The notes below the pieces were generated by a model. That model was given only the letters and a program-made list of their open reading frames with translations. It had not been told where the DNA came from and ran no database searches. Both the position numbers and the translations under genes were made by a program. A stretch of DNA of 5,132 nt from NCBI GenBank assembly GCA_030639105.1, contig DAOWDI010000157.1:1-5132 (forward strand), given 5' to 3'. This document shows positions 1-5,132 of this stretch, in pieces; within the stretch, counting starts at the first letter, position 1; every line of letters begins with the position of its first letter. This DNA comes from Gammaproteobacteria bacterium (GTDB taxonomy: Bacteria > Pseudomonadota > Gammaproteobacteria > Ga0077536).

Positions 1-1310
1 ATCACTGGATCGTGATACACGCCGATCCGATATCCGGGCTTAAAAAGCCCTATTTCTCACAAGACAACCTGTTGGTCCGTGAAATCATCGTGCATGCGGT
101 TTGCAGGATCGCGCGCACGAATGTCGACAAAGCCACGGCCGCATGGAATGAATATGCTTCCCTCTATCAATTTGATGCCAACGAACATGGCCGTGTGCGG
201 CGAGCGCTGGGCATCGCGGCGGCAAGCCGCAATCACGACAAACGCATCACCCTGCTCGATCAGATCCCAAATGCCTATGTAGACGACATCGTCGAAAAAT
301 ACCGCATCAGGGTTGCAATCAAGGACAACGCGTGGGAGGAACTCGTGCGCTGGACCGATAGCGCACCAGTGGGTGAAACAGATAGTTTGCGCTGGCGATA
401 CTGGCGCGCGCGCGCATTACAAAACCTCAATCACGAGGACCAGGCCGAGATAATCTTCCGGGAATTGGCCAAACAACGCGACTACTATGGCTTTCTGAGC
501 GCTGATCAGATAAACCTCGACTATCAGATGAATGATTACCCGATCGTCGCCAGCGAGATGGAGATCGCGGAAATAATGGAACGCCCCGGTATCCTACGTG
601 CCCGCGAGCTGTTTCGTCTCAAAATGCAGCTCAAGGCCCGACGTGAATGGCGACACGAGGTCGGACAACTGTCCCGTCGCCAGCTGGAAGTTACCGCCTA
701 TATCATCAACACCTGGGGTTGGTACGACCGCGCTATTTTCACCTTGGGCAAAGCACGATCTTTTGACGACCTCAAGATCCGTTTCCCTATATTGCACGAA
801 CAACTCGTGCGGCGTTTTGCGGTCAAACGCGGTCTCGATGCTGCCGTGCTTTACAGCATCATCCGCACCGAAAGTGCATTCATGCAGGACGCCAGATCGC
901 CGGCTGGCGCTTTAGGACTGATGCAAATTATGCCCGCTACCGGCCGGGAAACGGCACGGCGTATCGGCGCCAAACTGGCACGCACCCACGACCTGCTGGA
1001 TCCAAGCAAAAACGTCACTATTGGGAGTGCCTATCTGAAGCAGATGCTCACCCGTTTCGACGGCAGTTTCTCGATGGCCGCGGCCGCCTATAATGCGGGC
1101 CCGCATCGGGTGCGGTCCTGGCGGCCGAAGAACGGCTGCGTGCCTGCCGACATCTGGATCGATACAATACCGTTCACGGAAACACGACGTTATGTTCGCC
1201 GTGCCTCATTTTATGCAACCGTGTATCAGTGGAGACTCAAAGAGACAATCGAACCTCTAGCGGCCCGTCTTACTAACATCGCGCCCCGAAGTACGAAGCA
1301 ACAGTGTTGA
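1..1310 (+). CDS. slt: Soluble lytic murein transglycosylase (Slt70 family), 5'-truncated by the window edge
   Basis: This periplasmic enzyme cleaves the MurNAc-GlcNAc bond of peptidoglycan to give 1,6-anhydromuramoyl products. The frame is open to the left edge: the codons before the GTG at 12 read His-Trp-Ile, so that GTG is internal and the true start and any signal peptide lie outside. Numbering from the GTG, 432 residues are visible. Residues 1-170 are the helical superhelix, including RWRYWRARAL (127-136) and RDYYGFLSAD (156-165), both typical of Slt. A linker domain spans about 172-240. The catalytic SLT domain spans about 260-410, with RTESAF (285-290; catalytic Glu287, codon 870-872), GLMQIMP (302-308) and AAYNAG (358-363). 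The distance from the catalytic Glu to the C-terminus (145 residues) is close to E. coli Slt70 (about 140), so the 3' end is complete and roughly 190 mature residues are missing upstream. It stops 4 bases before the next gene. The family assignment is secure. Confidence 0.95.
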   Translation, partial: HWIVIHADPISGLKKPYFSQDNLLVREIIVHAVCRIARTNVDKATAAWNEYASLYQFDANEHGRVRRALGIAAASRNHDKRITLLDQIPNAYVDDIVEKYRIRVAIKDNAWEELVRWTDSAPVGETDSLRWRYWRARALQNLNHEDQAEIIFRELAKQRDYYGFLSADQINLDYQMNDYPIVASEMEIAEIMERPGILRARELFRLKMQLKARREWRHEVGQLSRRQLEVTAYIINTWGWYDRAIFTLGKARSFDDLKIRFPILHEQLVRRFAVKRGLDAAVLYSIIRTESAFMQDARSPAGALGLMQIMPATGRETARRIGAKLARTHDLLDPSKNVTIGSAYLKQMLTRFDGSFSMAAAAYNAGPHRVRSWRPKNGCVPADIWIDTIPFTETRRYVRRASFYATVYQWRLKETIEPLAARLTNIAPRSTKQQC

Positions 1311-1314
1311 TCAT

Positions 1315-2283
1315 ATGCGTATCGAATCCATAGGAATATTCGGCGGCACCGGCTTTGTCGGTTCCAGCCTCGCCAATGAATTGACGGATAGGGGGTTACA
1401 CCTTCGGATCTTCCCCCGATCCCGCGAGCATCCGCGCTATCTCTCGCTACTGCCGTATACCGAGATCATCGAGATCACCACCTACGATAAGACCAACATC
1501 ACGGAGCAGATCGCCCAATGTGATGCCGTTATCAACCTCGCGGGGATCCTCAATGAAAAGGGCGATAGCGGCGCCGGATTTCGCCGTGTCCATACTGAGC
1601 TGACAGAGACTATTATCAAAGCATGCTTTGATGCTCGCATAAGGCGCTACCTTCACATGAGTGCGCTCAACGCCGACCCATTCGGACCGAGTCATTATCT
1701 GCGAACCAAAGGTGAAGCAGAGAACGCCGCGATGGCCGCGCATGACGAAGGGCTGGAAACGACAGTCTTCAGACCATCCGTCATCTTTGGACCGAATGAC
1801 AATTTTTTTAATCGCTTCGCCCGTTTATTGCGGATTTCACCGCCCCTTTTCCCGCTCGCTTGCGCGTTTGCACGATTCCAACCCGTCTTCGTTGGCGATG
1901 TCAGTGCGGCATTTGTCCGCGCACTGACTGATCATTCGACATTCGGCATGCGTTATGACCTCGGCGGACCACAAGAGCAGACCTTGATCGAAATAGTCCG
2001 ATACGTTGCAAAGTTGACTAACAGTAGGAGAGTCATCGTGCCCATGGGGCCACTACTGTCGAAACTGCAGGCGAACATCCTCGAATACGTTCCCGGGAAG
2101 CCATTCTCGCGCGACAACCTGCGTTCGGCGAGCGCGGACAGCGTTTGCCGCGGCGAGGACGGACTAACTCAACTAGGGATCAAACCCACCGCCATCGGCG
2201 AAGTCGTTCCAAGCTACCTCAATGGAAAATTCGAACGTATGCGCTATTACAACTTACGCTCTACGGCACGACGTTTTCCATAA
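1315..2283 (+). CDS. NAD(P)-binding atypical SDR, complex I NDUFA9 subunit family
   Basis: This is a 322-residue cytoplasmic protein of the extended, atypical short-chain dehydrogenase/reductase superfamily, in the branch that includes mitochondrial NDUFA9. The N-terminal Rossmann motif is GGTGFVG (10-16), with VINLAG at 72-77 closing the first half of the fold. YLRTK (128-132) retains the SDR Tyr-xxx-Lys pair, and RPSVIFGPND (153-162) is the substrate-side loop typical of the group. The C-terminal third is variable. NDUFA9 is an accessory subunit of mitochondrial complex I and yeast Coq11 (quinone synthesis) is a relative, but the bacterial members are poorly characterised, so substrate and partner are unknown; no nuo or ubi gene is in this window. 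The ATG lies 4 bases after the slt stop and no good Shine-Dalgarno sequence precedes it, which suggests translation coupled to slt. The start is supported by the glycine motif sitting at the usual distance. Family confidence is high, function low. Confidence 0.9.
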   Translation: MRIESIGIFGGTGFVGSSLANELTDRGLHLRIFPRSREHPRYLSLLPYTEIIEITTYDKTNITEQIAQCDAVINLAGILNEKGDSGAGFRRVHTELTETIIKACFDARIRRYLHMSALNADPFGPSHYLRTKGEAENAAMAAHDEGLETTVFRPSVIFGPNDNFFNRFARLLRISPPLFPLACAFARFQPVFVGDVSAAFVRALTDHSTFGMRYDLGGPQEQTLIEIVRYVAKLTNSRRVIVPMGPLLSKLQANILEYVPGKPFSRDNLRSASADSVCRGEDGLTQLGIKPTAIGEVVPSYLNGKFERMRYYNLRSTARRFP

Positions 2284-2319
2284 TCATGCCAATCATTTAT
2301 TTTTCTCCAATTTCGGCTC

Positions 2320-3531
2320 ATGCATCTTTATAAGGTCGGTGGTTGTGTTCGAGATCGCCTACTGGGGCAGAAAATCAAAGACCGCGACTGGGTTGTTGTC
2401 GGGTCGAGTCCAGATGAGATGGAACGACTCGGGTTCCGGCGGGTCGGCAAAGGTTTTCCCGTCTATCTGCATCCAGACACCGGTGAGGAATACGCGCTTG
2501 CCAGAACGGAACGGAAGACGGGACGTGGATATCATGGATTCAGTGTAGATTCTTCTCAGAGCGTCACTCTCGAAGAAGATCTATCTCGTCGCGACCTGAC
2601 GATCAATGCGATTGCCGAGGCCGAAGACGGTACGATAATCGATCCCTACAATGGACTGAACGACCTGCGCGCAGGCATTCTTCGCCATGTCAGCGCCGCA
2701 TTTGTTGAAGATCCGCTGAGGGTGTTGCGGGTTGCACGATTTGCCGCGCGGTATGATTTTGATATCGTCAAAGAGACGATTGCCCTCATGCGGGAGATTT
2801 CCGCGGGCGATGAATTATTGTCGTTGGCGCCAGAACGGATCTGGGTCGAACTTGAGCGAGCACTCTGCGAAGCGCATCCCGACCTGTTTATCCGTACATT
2901 GAGAGAATGCGGCGCGCTGGCGGTGCTGTTCCCCGAAATAGACCGCTTATTCGGCATCCCGCAGCCAAAAAAATATCATCCGGAAGTCGATACCGGGGAG
3001 CATATCTGTCTCGCTTTGCGACAAGCCGCGCTACGGGGTGCGAGCGCTCCGATCAGGTTCGCCGTACTGGTCCACGATTTCGGCAAGGCGATGACTGATC
3101 CCAAACTGCTACCCGCACACACCGGGCACGAAGAACGCGGCGTGGATCCCGCCGCCGATTTCTGCGATCGCTTCCGCGTCCCTAAAGAACATCGCGGCAT
3201 CGGGCTGGCGGTAACACGATACCATCTACAAGTGCATCGTGCACAGAGCCTCAGACCAATGAAGTTGCTACGGCTTCTAACGAAGCTGGACGCATTGCGG
3301 CGCCCGCAACGCTTCGAGGATATCCTGATCGCGTGCGAAATTGACGCAACCGGGCGAGCGGGCAAAACACAAGCCCCTTACCCGGCCGCTGACTATTTGC
3401 GTCAGGCACGGAAAATCGTCGCCGCGGTCGACGCCGAGGAGCTGATGCGAGAAGGCTTACCAGGAGAAGAAATGCGCGTTGCGCTGGAACGATCCCGCAT
3501 CGACGCACTCAAACGGGCCGTGTTCAACTAA
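2320..3531 (+). CDS. cca: Multifunctional CCA-adding tRNA nucleotidyltransferase / HD phosphohydrolase
   Basis: This cytoplasmic enzyme builds or repairs the 3' CCA end of tRNA from CTP and ATP. The 403 residues compare with 412 in E. coli Cca and align along the whole length. The class II nucleotidyltransferase head starts at residue 1 (MHLYKVGGCVRD). It has the metal-binding pair Asp21 and Asp23 in DRDWVVVGS, then RRDLTINAIA (90-99), and the nucleotide-recognition motif EDPLRVLR (130-137) followed by VARFAARY. A C-terminal HD domain has LVHDFGK (250-256; His252, Asp253) with further histidines at 220, 228, 267 and 270. In E. coli this domain gives 2'-nucleotidase, 2',3'-cyclic phosphodiesterase and phosphatase activity, and its key residues are kept here. 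The ATG at 2320 is fixed by the conserved N-terminus although no Shine-Dalgarno sequence is visible. It lies 36 bases after the preceding gene, probably in the same transcript, and its stop overlaps that of the converging gene by 4 bases. Confidence 0.97.
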   Translation: MHLYKVGGCVRDRLLGQKIKDRDWVVVGSSPDEMERLGFRRVGKGFPVYLHPDTGEEYALARTERKTGRGYHGFSVDSSQSVTLEEDLSRRDLTINAIAEAEDGTIIDPYNGLNDLRAGILRHVSAAFVEDPLRVLRVARFAARYDFDIVKETIALMREISAGDELLSLAPERIWVELERALCEAHPDLFIRTLRECGALAVLFPEIDRLFGIPQPKKYHPEVDTGEHICLALRQAALRGASAPIRFAVLVHDFGKAMTDPKLLPAHTGHEERGVDPAADFCDRFRVPKEHRGIGLAVTRYHLQVHRAQSLRPMKLLRLLTKLDALRRPQRFEDILIACEIDATGRAGKTQAPYPAADYLRQARKIVAAVDAEELMREGLPGEEMRVALERSRIDALKRAVFN

Positions 3532-4427
3532 ACGGATTGATAGTGGATAACATATTTTTCGTCGATCTCGGGCGGCTGTCCCAACATGATCTTTCCCGAA
3601 CCGACGAGCACAAAGGTATCCCGCTTCAATTCATGCGGTGTCTTATCATGATCCATATATATCGCCGTACCGTTGGTACTATTATCCGTAATGGTGCAGC
3701 GACCGCGGCTAAATTGGGCACTAAGGTGTTGCCGCGATGCGAGATCGTGGCGCACAATTAAATCATTTTCGTTGCCGCGCCCAATTGAAATTATGGGCCG
3801 TTCCGAATCCAGCGTTACACTTTGGTTTCTACTCGAAAAAGTAATGCCAATACACTTTTGCGAATCAAGCGTCGGGATCTCGCCGGAGTACGCCGTCACA
3901 CTCTCAACGTCCCAGATGATTTCGTAGATTGCGACGTGTTCGATCGATATGAAATTCCAGGTTTCATCGTCAACGAAGCGAGACACCGCTTGGTAGATCT
4001 GAGGCAGAACGTCGATCACGGCCCCAGTACCCAAGGTCTGTTCAGGTTTGGCGTTGCTCGCCGCCCAGTGCGCGACCTTCGCCGTTTCGCTCATCATGTC
4101 ATCGTTGTGACCCGAAACCGGGCCATAGTGCAGGCCGATGCGCATACGCAGCTGACGGTCGTTGCCGTCAACGGTCCTTTCGGCCATCTTCGCGTGGATC
4201 TCGCAGGCTGCTGCCGCCGCGTCGCCGGGATCGGGAAACATCGTCATAACTTCGTCGCCGAGTTCGGCGACGATATTACCGCTGTGGTCCAATGTGGATT
4301 GTTTTGCTACTGCTAAACAATCGGTAATGATCCGCCGCGCCTCGCTGTCGCCGAGGGTCTCATATAGCTCCATGCTGCCGACCACATCGGCAAATAGAAT
4401 AACCTGGTAATTTGAGGTTCCTCTCAT
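3528..4427 (-). CDS. Class III nucleotide cyclase-type domain fused to a C-terminal FHA domain; probably degenerate cyclase
   Basis: This is a 299-residue protein with no visible signal peptide or membrane segment, so it is probably cytoplasmic. Residues 7-135 form a class III adenylate/guanylate cyclase homology domain: VILFADVVGS (9-18; metal ligand Asp14), ELGDEVMTMF (55-64; metal ligand Asp58), RIGLHYGPV (96-104) and AKPEQTL (126-132). A connecting region runs to about 190. Residues 192-285 are an FHA phosphothreonine-binding domain with ISIGRG (213-218), SRQH (231-234) and TNGT (251-254), all canonical. In the cyclase domain the adenine-selecting Lys position appears to be Ala54. The expected Asn and Arg of the 'VNxAxR' motif are absent around SETAKVAHW (113-121). 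Cyclic nucleotide synthesis is therefore doubtful, and the domain may bind nucleotide or dimerise instead. FHA domains usually bind partners phosphorylated by Ser/Thr kinases, but none is encoded here. The ATG at 4427 has a weak GGA six bases upstream. msrA lies upstream on the same strand. Domain calls are secure; activity is uncertain. Confidence 0.9.
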   Translation of the reverse strand: MRGTSNYQVILFADVVGSMELYETLGDSEARRIITDCLAVAKQSTLDHSGNIVAELGDEVMTMFPDPGDAAAAACEIHAKMAERTVDGNDRQLRMRIGLHYGPVSGHNDDMMSETAKVAHWAASNAKPEQTLGTGAVIDVLPQIYQAVSRFVDDETWNFISIEHVAIYEIIWDVESVTAYSGEIPTLDSQKCIGITFSSRNQSVTLDSERPIISIGRGNENDLIVRHDLASRQHLSAQFSRGRCTITDNSTNGTAIYMDHDKTPHELKRDTFVLVGSGKIMLGQPPEIDEKYVIHYQSV

Positions 4428-4436
4428 TTCTGATCC

Positions 4437-4455
4437 ATATAAGATAATCTTATAT
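4437..4455. promoter_or_regulatory. Perfect 19-bp palindrome, possible operator
   Basis: ATATAAGAT (4437-4445) and ATCTTATAT (4447-4455) are exact reverse complements around a single A at 4446. The element ends 9 bases before the start codon of the cyclase/FHA gene, next to its weak ribosome-binding site, and overlaps the best -10 candidate. That placement fits a binding site for a dimeric repressor. No T-tract follows on either strand and the stem is AT-rich, so it is not a good terminator. The regulator is unknown, and it is not a recognisable Fur, LexA or CRP site. Confidence 0.45.
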
Positions 4456-4481
4456 TACCGATAGTTACAACAGCGTATGAA
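4452..4481 (-). promoter_or_regulatory. Possible sigma-70-type promoter for the cyclase/FHA gene
   Basis: On the minus strand TTCATA (4481-4476, four of six matches to TTGACA) is followed after 18 bases by TAATAT (4457-4452). Transcription would begin around 4445, leaving a leader of about 18 bases before the ATG at 4427. The surrounding region is AT-rich and non-coding. An alternative -10-like TATACT at 4499-4494 has no good -35, and TTGACT at 4494-4489 has no well-spaced -10. This is a weak call from inspection only. Confidence 0.25.
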
Positions 4482-4587
4482 TATATCTAGTCAAGTATAG
4501 TCGATACCCGGATCTTCGCTTATGGGGTAGTGTCACAAGATTTGAAACTGCTATGCGAGGACCGTGGCCGTGATTCTATCCAGTAGG

Positions 4588-5132
4588 CTAAGTCTTATCA
4601 CCCCAAAGCTCATCGAGCCTTTGATCACGTCCACAATTGAAACGATAGAATTTATAGCGTAGCGGATTCTTTTCGTAGTAATCCTGATGATGGTCCTCGG
4701 CAGGGTAAAACCGGCCGGCGGGAACGAGTTTAGTAACGATCGGCGCACCGAAAGGTTTATCCTGCTCCAGTGCCCTCTTCGACGCTTGTGCCAACGCCCT
4801 CTGTTCCTCGCCATGATAAAAGATCCCAGCGCGATATTGACTGCCGCGATCACAGAACTGGCGATCCGGGGTTGTCGGATCGATGTTACGCCAGAACACC
4901 TCAAGCAGCTCTTCATAGGAAACCTTGGCGGGATCGTAGACAACTTGCACGGCCTCGGCGTGACCGGTATCACCAGCCGAGACTTGTTGATAAGTGGGAT
5001 TGTTTTTGTGCCCCCCGATATAGCCCGATGTCGTCGATACAACCCCGTCCAATTTGTCAAAGGGCGGTTCCATACACCAGAAACATCCACCGGCAAATAT
5101 CGCGAGTGTGGCGCCGGCGATGTTACCTTCAG
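4588..5132 (-). CDS. msrA: Peptide methionine-(S)-S-oxide reductase MsrA, 5'-truncated by the window edge
   Basis: MsrA reduces the S-epimer of methionine sulfoxide in proteins, using a catalytic cysteine that forms a sulfenic acid and is then recycled through a second cysteine and thioredoxin. The frame stays open to the right edge. The codons before the ATG at 5073 encode FAGGCFWC directly joined to MEPPFDKL, so the signature GCFWC motif is at 5088-5074 (catalytic Cys codon 5085-5083) and the Met at 5073 is internal. No plausible start codon lies between the motif and the edge, so the start and any signal peptide are outside. Other family marks are SGYIGG, GHAEAVQVVYDP (acid-base Glu codon 4956-4954), DRGSQYR, EDHHQDYY and a C-terminal FNCGRDQRLDELWG whose Cys (codon 4635-4633) is the likely recycling residue. 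About 181 residues are visible and the C-terminus is complete. It is transcribed towards the cyclase/FHA gene, with a 160-base gap. No msrB is seen in the window. Confidence 0.96.
   Translation of the reverse strand, partial: EGNIAGATLAIFAGGCFWCMEPPFDKLDGVVSTTSGYIGGHKNNPTYQQVSAGDTGHAEAVQVVYDPAKVSYEELLEVFWRNIDPTTPDRQFCDRGSQYRAGIFYHGEEQRALAQASKRALEQDKPFGAPIVTKLVPAGRFYPAEDHHQDYYEKNPLRYKFYRFNCGRDQRLDELWGDKT

Noticed and set aside
2222..2548. 108-codon plus-strand open frame bridging the NDUFA9-like gene and cca
   Set aside because: It overlaps the ends of two real genes in another frame and would conflict with the conserved start of cca.
2976..3365. 129-codon minus-strand open frame inside cca
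   Set aside because: It is an Arg/Ser-rich shadow of a highly conserved gene, with no supporting motif.
3505..3560. Possible terminator after cca: an imperfect CCGTGTT/AACGG stem, with TTTTT further downstream
   Set aside because: The stem is about five pairs with a two-base bulge, and the T-run is some 20 bases away, so it does not fit an intrinsic terminator.
3822..4316. 164-codon plus-strand open frame opposite the cyclase/FHA gene
   Set aside because: It lies wholly antisense within a gene with clear domain motifs, and its translation shows no recognisable family.
4505..4529. TACCC...GGGTA inverted repeat in the msrA to cyclase gap
   Set aside because: Only five pairs around a 15-base loop with no T-tract on either strand; easily due to chance.
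4428..4587. Search for a small RNA, tRNA or short gene in the 160-base intergenic gap
   Set aside because: No cloverleaf, no open frame with a credible start and ribosome-binding site, and no terminator were seen; only the palindrome and a weak promoter stand out.
4551..5096. 181-codon minus-strand open frame overlapping msrA in another frame
   Set aside because: The msrA frame carries all family motifs; the overlapping frame gives an Arg/Ser/Ile-rich translation with no recognisable domain.

Overview
The window reads as ordinary chromosomal DNA of a beta- or gammaproteobacterium, roughly 50-55% GC by eye. The main clues are a CCA-adding enzyme of the long HD-domain ('multifunctional') type, a soluble lytic transglycosylase of the Slt70 family, and an NDUFA9-like dehydrogenase lying between them. 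I recall this slt / NDUFA9-like / cca neighbourhood from many beta- and gammaproteobacteria. The sequence alone does not fix a genus.

Layout. Positions 1-3531 hold three plus-strand genes: the 3' two-thirds of slt (cut by the left edge), an atypical short-chain dehydrogenase/reductase of the complex I NDUFA9 family (1315-2283), and a full-length cca (2320-3531). They are separated by 4 and 36 bases and are probably one transcription unit. Positions 3528-5132 hold two minus-strand genes. Reading in their own direction, these are msrA (cut by the right edge, ending at 4588), then a 160-base AT-rich gap, then a 299-residue protein with a class III nucleotide cyclase-type domain followed by an FHA domain (4427-3528). 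The two blocks meet tail to tail, with the stop codons of cca and the cyclase-like gene overlapping by 4 bases.

Function. The genes do not form one pathway. slt acts on periplasmic peptidoglycan, cca matures tRNA 3' ends, the NDUFA9-like protein probably supports respiratory or quinone metabolism, msrA repairs oxidised methionine, and the cyclase/FHA protein looks like a signalling protein.

The most unusual points are in the cyclase/FHA gene. Its cyclase domain keeps both metal-binding aspartates but seems to lack the adenine-selecting lysine and the transition-state Asn and Arg, while its FHA domain is fully canonical. A perfect 19-bp palindrome (9-bp arms, 1-bp centre) lies 9 bases before its start codon. 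I saw no RNA genes, mobile elements, CRISPR arrays or convincing intrinsic terminators, and no clear sign of a wholly new system.
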